A DNA stretch of 8,267 nucleotides from Verrucomicrobiota bacterium (GTDB taxonomy: Bacteria; Verrucomicrobiota; Verrucomicrobiia; Limisphaerales; JAHEOI01): positions 1 to 8,267 of the forward strand of contig JAHEOI010000280.1 of the NCBI GenBank assembly GCA_018610125.1. The letters run 5' to 3'. The notes under the pieces were generated by a model. It was not told where the DNA came from. It searched no databases and worked only from the letters and a program-made list of their open reading frames with translations. How positions within the stretch are numbered: the stretch's first letter is position 1; every line of letters starts with the position of its first letter. Positions 1 through 6,582 of the stretch are shown one piece after another. Both the position numbers and the translations under genes were made by a program.

Positions 1-864
1 CCCCAGCAGGAGCGTGATCCAAGGAAGCACCCCAAATCGGGCAAAGCCTTCCGTCGCGTTTTTCATCATGCCGTTAAGCAAGTCAGTCGTCTTAGAATAC
101 ATTCGGCAGGAAGCAAGCGTGGTACCGTCGACTATATCCGTGGCATAGCCTGCTTGCCGAAAAGCGCGGGGCAACTTCAAGCCGTCATGCAGCGATTGCG
201 CGATGGTCGTGTGTCCACCGACCCGATCATACGTGGCCTTATCGACAAGCATGAACTGACCGCATCCGGCGGCATAAGATGGATGGAGCGACCGACGCAT
301 CCGCCATAACGGTAGGAAGCCGAGCAAGAAGAAGTGGAGCAGAGGGAGAAAGCATCGTTCGCCCAGAGTCACCGTCTTTTGGTGAGGGACCACAGAAATC
401 AGACCGGCATTCGTTTGCCTCTTTTGGAGCACCGAACGAAACAGGGCATCCGGGGAGAGGCAAACATCGGCGTCTATGAACAGGAGAAGCGGATTCTGTG
501 CGGCCAGTGCAAGGCAGTGACAACCGAACTGCTTTCCATTCCAGCCTGGTGGCAGTCCGGGGCTCCTTAAAAGGCCGAGGCGTTTGTCGTGTCGGGCGAT
601 TTGGCTCACCTGTTCAGCGGTCGCGTCTTCGGATTCATCATCGAAGACCCATACTTCCAAGGGAACCTCTGTATTGGCCAAGACGCTCCGAAGACAATGC
701 TCGATTCGACCGGCTTCATTCCGTGCCGGAATCAACACAGAGATTTTTTCTCCGGGACGTATGCGCCCCCGAGTAGGTGGCGATCGGAAATGGAATAAAT
801 TGCGGACGGTGACAACGAACGGCACTAGGGCCAGCACGAAAAGGAGTAGCGACAAGAGCATCAT
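1..864 (-). CDS. Family 2 glycosyltransferase, CrtQ-like (3' end outside window)
   Basis: Reading the minus strand from the ATG at 864 gives 288 codons without a stop to the window edge, so the C-terminus is missing. It has an N-terminal hydrophobic segment (residues 3-18), the GT2 nucleotide-sugar start (SVLIPARNE, 42-50), an acidic DDESED stretch (75-80), GWNGK (107-111), the DxD-type DAD metal-binding motif (131-133), GCGQFML (200-206), HDGLKL (226-231) and RMY (254-256). This pattern fits membrane GT2 enzymes of the CrtQ/HpnB kind. Given its place at the end of a carotenoid operon, it probably attaches a sugar to the carotenoid carboxylate at the inner face of the membrane; the sugar and acceptor are inferred. 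It lies 6 nt after the acyltransferase stop and in the same frame (TGA, two codons, then ATGATG). No clear ribosome binding site is seen, which suggests translational coupling. The second ATG at 861 is an equally possible start. Confidence 0.88.
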   Translation of the reverse strand, partial: MMLLSLLLFVLALVPFVVTVRNLFHFRSPPTRGRIRPGEKISVLIPARNEAGRIEHCLRSVLANTEVPLEVWVFDDESEDATAEQVSQIARHDKRLGLLRSPGLPPGWNGKQFGCHCLALAAQNPLLLFIDADVCLSPDALFRSVLQKRQTNAGLISVVPHQKTVTLGERCFLPLLHFFLLGFLPLWRMRRSLHPSYAAGCGQFMLVDKATYDRVGGHTTIAQSLHDGLKLPRAFRQAGYATDIVDGTTLASCRMYSKTTDLLNGMMKNATEGFARFGVLPWITLLLG

Positions 865-870
865 GCTGTT

Positions 871-1674
871 TCAAGGCGTTTCTTTTTGCTTCCGTACGCG
901 ACCAAGCATGGTTTTCCACTTCTTCCAATAGCCATAAATGCCTCCGATTCCGGACGATTTTTCCCATAAGGTCTCAAAACGCTCGGGATTCCGGCATTGA
1001 GAGTCAATGGCCAATTCATCCAGGGTCCGTTCTAATGCGGTTTCGAGCGTACGGGTGCACTCGGGTGAGTCCGAGAACTGTGATTCACCGGAGCGGATCG
1101 TGACAGGAGATCCGAATTGAAGAAGGATTTCAGGCAAGCGGTCCTCCCAGAAAGGGTATTCAATGGCAACAGGGAGAATCTGCACGTGCGAGAGCCTACT
1201 GACCAAATGACCCAAACCTGCTCGGAAACGGAGCGGACGCTCGCGCATATCGGCGAACCGTCCTTGAGGGGTGATCCAGAGAAGATTCCCCTGTTTTTGC
1301 AGAATCGCCATGCCTGTTTCTATCATGGATCTAGCCGCCCCACAGCCCCCCTTTCGAATTCCAAAAAAGCCGAGATACTTAAAAAATGGAAAGCGTTGCA
1401 GGGCCTCTGTGTCCATCGGTGCAAACGGGATTTTTTCGGCAAAAAATCGGCGCCACACCACCAGGCCAGTCAACGGATCCCACCAGCTCGGATGGTTCGA
1501 GTAGATCAAAATCGGCCCCTCGAAGCTTCCTTGGCTGTAATGGTGGCGCCGGGAGATGCGAAAGGCATGAAAGTGCCGACGCATGTATCTCGTGGCGTAC
1601 GCGGCAAACAACCGCAGCAGATATGGGTTGCTTGAAGCACACTCCATGGTTCGTGACAAACGACCGAGGCTCAT
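871..1674 (-). CDS. PlsC-type acyltransferase (putative carotenoid glycoside acyltransferase)
   Basis: The 267-residue product belongs to the lysophospholipid/glycerol-phosphate acyltransferase (PlsC) fold. The catalytic HX4D motif is intact as NHPSWWDP (H61, D66). A block II-like FFGIRKG lies at 103-109. The third block reads TPQGRF (135-140) in place of the usual EGTR, and ILPVAIEYPFW (166-176) fits block IV. The family moves acyl chains from acyl-CoA or acyl-ACP to a hydroxyl at the membrane surface. Here it sits between a carotenoid oxidoreductase and a glycosyltransferase, so the likely acceptor is the sugar of a glycosylated carotenoid acid, the job done by the unrelated CrtO in Staphylococcus. 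The start ATG overlaps the previous stop as ATGA, so it is translationally coupled. A housekeeping phospholipid role is possible but less likely in this operon. Confidence 0.85.
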   Translation of the reverse strand: MSLGRLSRTMECASSNPYLLRLFAAYATRYMRRHFHAFRISRRHHYSQGSFEGPILIYSNHPSWWDPLTGLVVWRRFFAEKIPFAPMDTEALQRFPFFKYLGFFGIRKGGCGAARSMIETGMAILQKQGNLLWITPQGRFADMRERPLRFRAGLGHLVSRLSHVQILPVAIEYPFWEDRLPEILLQFGSPVTIRSGESQFSDSPECTRTLETALERTLDELAIDSQCRNPERFETLWEKSSGIGGIYGYWKKWKTMLGRVRKQKETP

Positions 1675-3203
1675 GATCCGGACCGGCTATTGAAATCGCG
1701 ATCAATGCAGTTGGCGGCAATCCATCCCGACATTAAGACCATAGGCATTCCAGGGCCCGGATGGACCGACCCGCCTGCAAAATAAAGCCCTCGCGTGTCG
1801 GTGGAATCGTTGCTCGGTTTGAAGGCGCCCAGAAAGCGACCGTGGCTTGCAATTCCATAAATCGCCCCTTTGTAAACCCGGTAACGTTCATGAATATCCT
1901 GCGGTGTAAGATACGATTCTGTGGTGATCTCTTTCTTCAAATCGGGCATCCCCCCCGTTGTGGCCAGTTTTTCGAGTATGATTTGACGATACCTTGGAAA
2001 GAGCTTTTCCCAGTTGTGATGACGGCGCAGGTAGGGGGTATGCACGAGGACATACAAGGCCTCTCCACCATTCGGGGCGACACTTGGATCGGTTTGAGCG
2101 GGCGCACAAAGATAGCATGTGGGGTCCTCAGCGGGCTCACCATCTTTATAAATCGAACGGAACTCCGCTTCGGGATCAGCCGAGAACACGAAATTGTGGT
2201 GCCTTAGATGCTCATATCGGCGCTTGAGCCCAAGGTAGAGAACGACACCGGAGCAAGCCGGCTCATAAGTCGATTTCCCCGTCAAGGTGCCGCCATGGCC
2301 CTCGGGGAAAAGATCTGTGCACGACCGCACGACATCGGCGTTGGAGACAACTCCATCGCAATCCCAAGACTCTCCCGTGGCCAGCTCGACGCCAGCGACG
2401 CGCTTGCCGATGAAACGGAGCTTCTTCACGCGGCTGTTGTTATAAAAACAGACGCCGAGTTCTCTGGCAAGCCGCTCCAGTGCGTCGGGAATGGCCCCGG
2501 TTCCCCCGAGCGGGTACCAGACGCCTTGGCTCGTTTGCATGTCCGCAATGCCGCACAGTACAGCCGGTGAATTGTCCGGGGCCGAACCGACATACTGGGT
2601 AAAGTGGTCCATCATTTGGGCGAGGCGCGCATCCCGGACATAGTTTCGGACTGTCCCCGCGACGGTCTTCCCCATTCGCAAAGCCGCCATATCCTTGATG
2701 GCATTTGGATTAAAGAATCCATTCGAAGCGACCATATCACGTAGACCGCCGATCGGTTTGTCGAAGAAGTAGCGACGGGAAATATCGTGGAGTCGGGCCG
2801 ATAGATCGAGGAATCGCTCATATCCTTTGGGGTCCTTAGGGAACGGAGAGAAGGCTTCGAGGTTCTCTCTCATCCGGGTTGGATCGGCGGTCAGATCGAG
2901 CAGGGAGCCGTCGCTAAACAATGAACGCCACTGAGGATCTAATGGGACCAGGGTCAAGTAATCTTCCATGTTCCGACCGGCCTCCCGGAAAATCCGCGCC
3001 AACAGCGCCGGAAGTGTCAGGATCGTGGGCCCCATATCAAATCGAAAACCGCCGATTTCAAGGATCGCCGCCTTGCCCCCATTCCAGGAATTGCTTTCAA
3101 AAACCGAGACCGTGTAGCCTTTGCAGGCGAGTGAACAGGCGGCCGCAAGGCCTGCCAAACCGGCACCGACGACGGCAATGTGGTGGTTGTCTCTGGTAGC
3201 CAT
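1671..3203 (-). CDS. CrtP/CrtNb-like FAD carotenoid oxidoreductase
   Basis: The 510-residue flavoprotein of the phytoene-desaturase superfamily has an N-terminal FAD-binding Rossmann motif (G13-x-G15-x-x-G18, followed by VSVFES and NGGKA). The family's C-terminal signature is LYFAGGSVHPGPGMP (about 473-487) followed by a SGWIAA helix. Length matches CrtN/CrtP/CrtI enzymes (about 490-520). It differs clearly from the other family member at 4763-6310, as expected for a desaturase plus terminal-oxidase pair. Since an aldehyde dehydrogenase lies directly upstream, I favour the oxidase (CrtP/CrtNb) that converts a terminal methyl of the C30 polyene to an aldehyde. A CrtD-like or second desaturase cannot be excluded from sequence alone. 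It starts 9 nt after the dehydrogenase stop with only a poor ribosome binding site. The next gene overlaps its end by 4 nt. Confidence 0.85.
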   Translation of the reverse strand: MATRDNHHIAVVGAGLAGLAAACSLACKGYTVSVFESNSWNGGKAAILEIGGFRFDMGPTILTLPALLARIFREAGRNMEDYLTLVPLDPQWRSLFSDGSLLDLTADPTRMRENLEAFSPFPKDPKGYERFLDLSARLHDISRRYFFDKPIGGLRDMVASNGFFNPNAIKDMAALRMGKTVAGTVRNYVRDARLAQMMDHFTQYVGSAPDNSPAVLCGIADMQTSQGVWYPLGGTGAIPDALERLARELGVCFYNNSRVKKLRFIGKRVAGVELATGESWDCDGVVSNADVVRSCTDLFPEGHGGTLTGKSTYEPACSGVVLYLGLKRRYEHLRHHNFVFSADPEAEFRSIYKDGEPAEDPTCYLCAPAQTDPSVAPNGGEALYVLVHTPYLRRHHNWEKLFPRYRQIILEKLATTGGMPDLKKEITTESYLTPQDIHERYRVYKGAIYGIASHGRFLGAFKPSNDSTDTRGLYFAGGSVHPGPGMPMVLMSGWIAANCIDRDFNSRSGS

Positions 3204-3212
3204 ATAATCTGA

Positions 3213-4766
3213 TTATGGATTTTTCTTGTTGCGGCGGCTTCCAACGGGGCGAAAAGAGCACACCAGCCGAAGAAAGAACCTTGCAAGCACGTTGATGCGT
3301 CGGTTAATTCCGCAGCCGTGCCGAAGAACGAGGTAATCCAGCAGCGATTCGGTCTTGGGGGGGCAACGGGGAGGCAGATGGAAGTGATGCCCCCTCTTCC
3401 GGCGCAGAATTGTTTTCGGACGCGTCAAGGCCAAGAGACCTTCCGCCCCTTGGGCCACCCCGAAACCACTCTGCCCCCGTCCTTCAAAAGGGACTTGCGG
3501 ATGAGCCGTCGGGACAATCACATCGTTGATGGTGACCGTCCCGACGTTGAACAATTCCGCAAGCTTCTCAGCGCAGCGGGTATCGGACGAAAAAACCGAG
3601 GCTCCCAATCGGTAGGCCGAGGCATTGACCAATCCCGTGACCTCCTCATCGCTTTCGACCTCGGTCAGGGCAAGCAACGGGAAGAACCACGCCTCTTCCA
3701 GGATCTCCATCTTCGAAGTCACATGATCCAGAACAGCGGGCAAGGTAAGCCAAGAACCTTTCCATCCTCCGCCTGAAAGCCACTTGGCGCCGCAGAGCAA
3801 TGCTTGCTCCAGCCGCTGCCGGAACACCGGCCGTTGCTCCAGATCGATCGTCGATACAGGCTCCTCGGCCAGTGTCGTTTGCAAGAAGGGGCGAAAACGC
3901 TCGGCTACTGCGCGGTGCACGAGAATTCGTCGAGGTGCAATGCATGTCCGGCCCCCATTGAGATGGAGGCCGAAACGTATAGCCCGGGCGGCCAAAAAGA
4001 GATCCGCATCCCGTCGGATATAGCAGAAGTCGCACCCGGAAAGCTCATATTGAGCAGGGATCAAACGCGGCGCCAGCTCTTGGGCAACGAGTCTTCCGGT
4101 CTCGGTTTGCCCTGTAAAGAGCAGCTTGTCGAACGGCATTCCCAGTGCTTCCCGGGCGGCCATATCGCTATCGGACAAGACGGTAAGCATCCCGGAAGGC
4201 AGCCCGGCCTCCGCCCAAGTATCGGCTAAAACACGCCCTGAAGCGGCGTTTTGTCTCCCCGGTTTCAAGATGACCGCGTTACCCGCTGCCAAGGCCTGCA
4301 CTACGGTCACGGCGGAAAGATACAAGGAGTAGTTCGACGGGGCGATGATCAACACGACACCGTACGGCTCCCGATGCACCTCCGCGGCAATCCCCGAAAG
4401 TCCTGCTGCCATGCGGAGCGGACCAACCTCTTGAGAGCCGAGGATTCGTCCACCAAATCGCTCGAGAAACCGACACGCCTCAAGGAGTGGCAGTACCTGC
4501 GCCAAAACGATTTCATTCGCGGGACGCTCCCGAATCTCCGGGGTCGCTTCGGCAATCTCGCGGGCCTTGTGTGCAACGTGATGCCGAAACCGCTGAACGA
4601 CAGCCCGTCGGCGACGCCAGCCCGAACGAAACCATGTCGCCTGGCGAGATCGAATATCCGCCCAATCGATTTGGGGCCGACCGATCTCACGCTCGGTCAT
4701 CCCAGGGGGAAGAGAAGCCCCCATCCCTTGACCGATGCTTTTTTGTGTTGGGTTGGAATGGCTCAT
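3213..4766 (-). CDS. Carotenoid aldehyde dehydrogenase, AldH-like
   Basis: This NAD(P)-dependent aldehyde dehydrogenase (PF00171 type) has 517 residues from the chosen start. Visible motifs are IIAPSNYSLYL (oxyanion Asn145), ILKPG (Lys168), FTGQTETGR (218-225), ELSG (general base Glu241), NGGRTCIAP (catalytic Cys275), an EEAWFFP stretch (357-363) and PFEGRGQSGFG (426-436). The catalytic residues are therefore intact. Likely role: oxidising the apocarotenoid aldehyde made by the CrtP-like enzyme to the carboxylic acid that is then glycosylated. The frame stays open up to an ATG at 4796, but the ATG at 4766 forms an ATGA overlap with the upstream stop and has a G-rich site (GGCGGGG) ahead of it, so I chose 4766. 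A basic tail of about 60 residues (456-517), with an amphipathic stretch near 490-506, follows the catalytic domain and may hold the enzyme at the membrane. Confidence 0.9.
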   Translation of the reverse strand: MSHSNPTQKSIGQGMGASLPPGMTEREIGRPQIDWADIRSRQATWFRSGWRRRRAVVQRFRHHVAHKAREIAEATPEIRERPANEIVLAQVLPLLEACRFLERFGGRILGSQEVGPLRMAAGLSGIAAEVHREPYGVVLIIAPSNYSLYLSAVTVVQALAAGNAVILKPGRQNAASGRVLADTWAEAGLPSGMLTVLSDSDMAAREALGMPFDKLLFTGQTETGRLVAQELAPRLIPAQYELSGCDFCYIRRDADLFLAARAIRFGLHLNGGRTCIAPRRILVHRAVAERFRPFLQTTLAEEPVSTIDLEQRPVFRQRLEQALLCGAKWLSGGGWKGSWLTLPAVLDHVTSKMEILEEAWFFPLLALTEVESDEEVTGLVNASAYRLGASVFSSDTRCAEKLAELFNVGTVTINDVIVPTAHPQVPFEGRGQSGFGVAQGAEGLLALTRPKTILRRKRGHHFHLPPRCPPKTESLLDYLVLRHGCGINRRINVLARFFLRLVCSFRPVGSRRNKKNP

Positions 4767-6310
4767 TCGACACACCCCGCCCAAGATTGCGAACATTGTA
4801 ATTCCCGATCGCGGCGATCACCCGCCAAATCGGCCAATCCGAGATCGTTTCGTATGAGCTCGGCAGTGATCTTGGCGGATTCGAAGATGACAGGCAGTCC
4901 ACTCCCCGGATGAGTCCCGCCGCCAACGAGGTAGAGACCCTCGATCTCTTCGAAGCGGTTGTGCGGACGTCGATGTAAGAGCTGCCCCAAGCTATGGGCC
5001 AAATTGAAGGTGGCCCCCTTGTGAATCTCCATGTCACGGTCCCAATGAGCAGGCGTCATACGTCGTTCGAATCGGATCCGATCCCTAACTCCTTTTATAC
5101 CGACCTTCTCTACCTGGTCGAGGACCTGCTCACGAAAAGGAAGCTCTTCCTTCTCCCAATCGATATTGGCATGCTGATGCGGGACGGGGACCAAAATGTA
5201 CAGCGTGCTATGCCCTTTCGGGGCAAGATTGGCATCGGTAACACAGGCGTTCTGGACGTAGAACGATGGATCAGAAGGAAGAACATGATCTATCTCAATC
5301 TCCTCCAAGTTCCGGGCATAATCCTCGGAGATGTAAATATTGTGATGTGGCAAATCATAACTCCCTTCGATCCCAAGATAAAGCATGAACGTGGAACAGG
5401 AGAACTGCTTTTTAGCGATGCGACGATCGCTCCAACTCGGCCGGAGCTTATCGGGCACAAAGCGGGTCATAAAACGGGCGAAGTCAGCGTTGACAACCAC
5501 AGCGTCCGCGCCGTGATAGCCGCCTTCAGACCATACACCTCGAACACGGCGTCCCTCGAAATCCAGGCCGGTCACCGGTTCGTTCAGTCGGATTTCGACC
5601 CCCATGTCCCGGGCAATGTCCGCCATGGTCTCCATGAGCGCACCGCACCCCCCAACGGGATGGAAAACACCATACTCATATTCCAGGAATGACAGGATCG
5701 AAAACAGACTTGGACAACGAAATGGAGACATACCGAGATACTTGGATTGGAACGAGAAGGCCAGACGGATGCGCGGATCGCGAAAGAACCGTTTCAGATA
5801 CCGGTCCAGCGATTGGTGCGGGCGAAGCATCGGCAGAAGCTTAAGGAGGTTCCCGTTCAAGACCGAAGACCAGCCCTGGAAGGACGTTTCCAAACACGGC
5901 TCAAAACATTTTAACTTCCGGCGATTCTCCTTCAAAAACTGCCGAAAACCGGCGGCATCGCCCGGTGCCATCTTGGCGATCGCCTCCTCCATTCGCGGAA
6001 TGTTCGGACTCGCATCCAACTCCCCTCCTTGACCGAACTGAACTCGGTATTGCGGATCAAGTCTGACCAAGTCCACTTCCTGCCATAGATCACGCCCCAC
6101 CCTCCGAAAAATCTCCTCCAGGATTACGGGATAGAGGAAGAAGGTCGGTCCGAGATCGAACCGAAAACCCTCCGCCTCAAAGCCTGATGTCCGCCCGCCA
6201 ACGCGCGGAAGACGCTCGAGCAGCGTCACTTGACTGCCTGTCGCTGCCAGAAGCAATGCCGAAGCCAAACCGCCGGGACCGGCACCGATAATGACTGTTC
6301 TCTTACTCAT
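4763..6310 (-). CDS. crtN: CrtN/CrtI-type carotenoid (diapophytoene or squalene) desaturase
   Basis: The first gene of the operon encodes a 515-residue FAD-dependent desaturase of the CrtI/CrtN family. The FAD motif is at the extreme N-terminus (VIIGAGPGGLASA, G9-x-G11-x-x-G14), followed by LLERLPRVGGRTSGF and the FRFDLGPTFF segment. The C-terminal signature LYLVGGGTHPGSGLP (about 459-473) is typical of true desaturases. Placement beside an aldehyde dehydrogenase, a second CrtN-like oxidase, an acyltransferase and a GT2 enzyme suggests a C30 substrate (4,4'-diapophytoene, or squalene/hydroxysqualene as in some planctomycetes), but sequence alone does not exclude C40. The start fits the family, with only a few residues before the FAD motif. 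Ribosome binding is unusual: the only strong AGGAGG is 25 nt upstream, inside a hairpin. Its stop overlaps the next start as ATGA. Confidence 0.88.
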   Translation of the reverse strand: MSKRTVIIGAGPGGLASALLLAATGSQVTLLERLPRVGGRTSGFEAEGFRFDLGPTFFLYPVILEEIFRRVGRDLWQEVDLVRLDPQYRVQFGQGGELDASPNIPRMEEAIAKMAPGDAAGFRQFLKENRRKLKCFEPCLETSFQGWSSVLNGNLLKLLPMLRPHQSLDRYLKRFFRDPRIRLAFSFQSKYLGMSPFRCPSLFSILSFLEYEYGVFHPVGGCGALMETMADIARDMGVEIRLNEPVTGLDFEGRRVRGVWSEGGYHGADAVVVNADFARFMTRFVPDKLRPSWSDRRIAKKQFSCSTFMLYLGIEGSYDLPHHNIYISEDYARNLEEIEIDHVLPSDPSFYVQNACVTDANLAPKGHSTLYILVPVPHQHANIDWEKEELPFREQVLDQVEKVGIKGVRDRIRFERRMTPAHWDRDMEIHKGATFNLAHSLGQLLHRRPHNRFEEIEGLYLVGGGTHPGSGLPVIFESAKITAELIRNDLGLADLAGDRRDRELQCSQSWAGCVE

Positions 6311-6318
6311 AATATCGC

Positions 6319-6351
6319 TTACAAAAGCTCCGAAACCTCCTCGGAGCTCAT
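6319..6351 (-). other. Possible 10-codon upstream ORF in the crtN leader
   Basis: On the minus strand an ATG at 6351 opens a ten-codon frame (MSSEEVSELL) ending in TAA at 6319-6321, 8 nt before the crtN ATG. Its codons span the leader hairpin and the AGGAGG. Ribosomes finishing here would open the hairpin and stop close to the true start, so coupling is conceivable. No good ribosome binding site is seen ahead of it and so short a frame arises easily by chance. Confidence 0.2.
6322..6348 (-). promoter_or_regulatory. Leader hairpin with SD-like GGAGG in its loop
   Basis: In the crtN mRNA leader an exact 8-bp inverted repeat (AGCTCCGA at 6348-6341, TCGGAGCT at 6333-6326) encloses a 7-nt loop GGAGGTT, followed by a short U tract (TTTG). 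The best ribosome-binding sequence of the leader lies in the loop and its edge, 25 nt before the start codon. It could be a translational control element or a weak attenuator/terminator. The repeat is seen directly; the function is inferred. Confidence 0.45.
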
Positions 6352-6448
6352 TCGGACGACCTCCACGCCCTGCTGGCTATTGCCAATACGCTACGGCAGC
6401 CCGTCTTCCGCTCTTCTTTTCCTCGATCACTTGAACAACTTAAACAAA

Positions 6449-6476
6449 GGTTTACTCTGTCCGCCTTTTGTGTCAA
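6449..6476 (-). promoter_or_regulatory. Candidate promoter of the carotenoid operon
   Basis: A perfect TTGACA -35 lies at 6476-6471 on the minus strand. The best -10 in register is TAAACC at 6454-6449 with a 16-nt spacer, matching the consensus at only about three positions, so the promoter may be weak or need help. Transcription would begin near 6440, giving a leader of about 130 nt. The -35 lies inside the 18-bp element at 6467-6484, a good place for repression. Confidence 0.45.
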
Positions 6477-6484
6477 ATGTTTGT
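6467..6484 (+). promoter_or_regulatory. Candidate CarH operator, operon side
   Basis: The 18-bp sequence TTTGTGTCAAATGTTTGT contains two TTTGT half-sites 13 bp apart. It matches the element at 6552-6569 at 14 of 18 positions and in the same orientation, and covers the -35 of the carotenoid promoter. Binding by the adjacent MerR/B12 regulator is inferred from placement. Confidence 0.45.
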
Positions 6485-6545
6485 CCATGATTCGTTTTGA
6501 GATAAGCCCTTTTTTGGCGACAGGAACGCACACATTTTGTTTTGA

Positions 6546-6574
6546 TTGACATTTGTGTCTATGTTTTGTATTAT
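6546..6574 (+). promoter_or_regulatory. Sigma-70 promoter of the CarH-like gene (leaderless)
   Basis: TTGACA (6546-6551), a 17-nt spacer and TATTAT (6569-6574) make a near-perfect sigma-70 promoter, with a single mismatch from consensus. A start about 7 nt past the -10 falls at 6581-6583, on the regulator's ATG at 6583, and no Shine-Dalgarno sequence precedes that ATG. The transcript is probably leaderless. Confidence 0.7.
6552..6569 (+). promoter_or_regulatory. Candidate CarH operator, regulator side
   Basis: TTTGTGTCTATGTTTTGT fills the spacer between the -35 and -10 of the regulator's promoter and repeats the TTTGT-N8-TTTGT layout of the element at 6467-6484. Its left part also belongs to a 12-bp imperfect palindrome, GACA-N4-TGTC (6548-6559). 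A bound repressor here would block RNA polymerase, so autoregulation is likely. Confidence 0.45.
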
Positions 6575-6582
6575 GAGTTCAG

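Larger units (their letters stand above)
6311..6582. promoter_or_regulatory. Divergent control region between carotenoid operon and CarH-like regulator
   Basis: This 272-nt gene-free stretch separates the two divergent transcription units. It contains candidate promoters for both sides, two similar 18-bp elements, a third TTTGT-rich stretch (6532-6545), an inverted repeat TAAAC-N4-GTTTA at 6441-6454 over the candidate operon -10, and a leader hairpin near the operon start. The right half is markedly T-rich compared with the coding DNA. The layout is that of a repressor controlling both itself and the divergent operon. Confidence 0.75.

Noticed and set aside
239..931. Several open frames on both strands (e.g. 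239-523 minus, 584-931 plus)
   Set aside because: They are shadows of the glycosyltransferase frame that runs unbroken from 864 to the edge with clear GT2 motifs.
4767..4796. Longer N-terminus for the aldehyde dehydrogenase (ATG at 4796)
   Set aside because: The ATGA overlap at 4763-4766 matches the operon's other coupled junction and has a better ribosome site.
4251..4913. Plus-strand open frame of 220 codons
   Set aside because: It lies antisense to the aldehyde dehydrogenase and desaturase genes, shows no recognisable domain and has shadow-type composition.
4994..5692. Plus-strand open frame of 232 codons
   Set aside because: It is antisense to the CrtN-like gene, whose FAD and C-terminal motifs are intact; no family features are seen in the opposite reading.
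6230..6490. Plus-strand 86-codon frame over the crtN start and intergenic region
   Set aside because: It overlaps the conserved FAD-motif coding region antisense and the regulatory region; there is no protein-like pattern.
6348..6533. Minus-strand 61-codon frame in the intergenic region
   Set aside because: It crosses the divergent promoters and operators, has no recognisable domain and no sensible start context.
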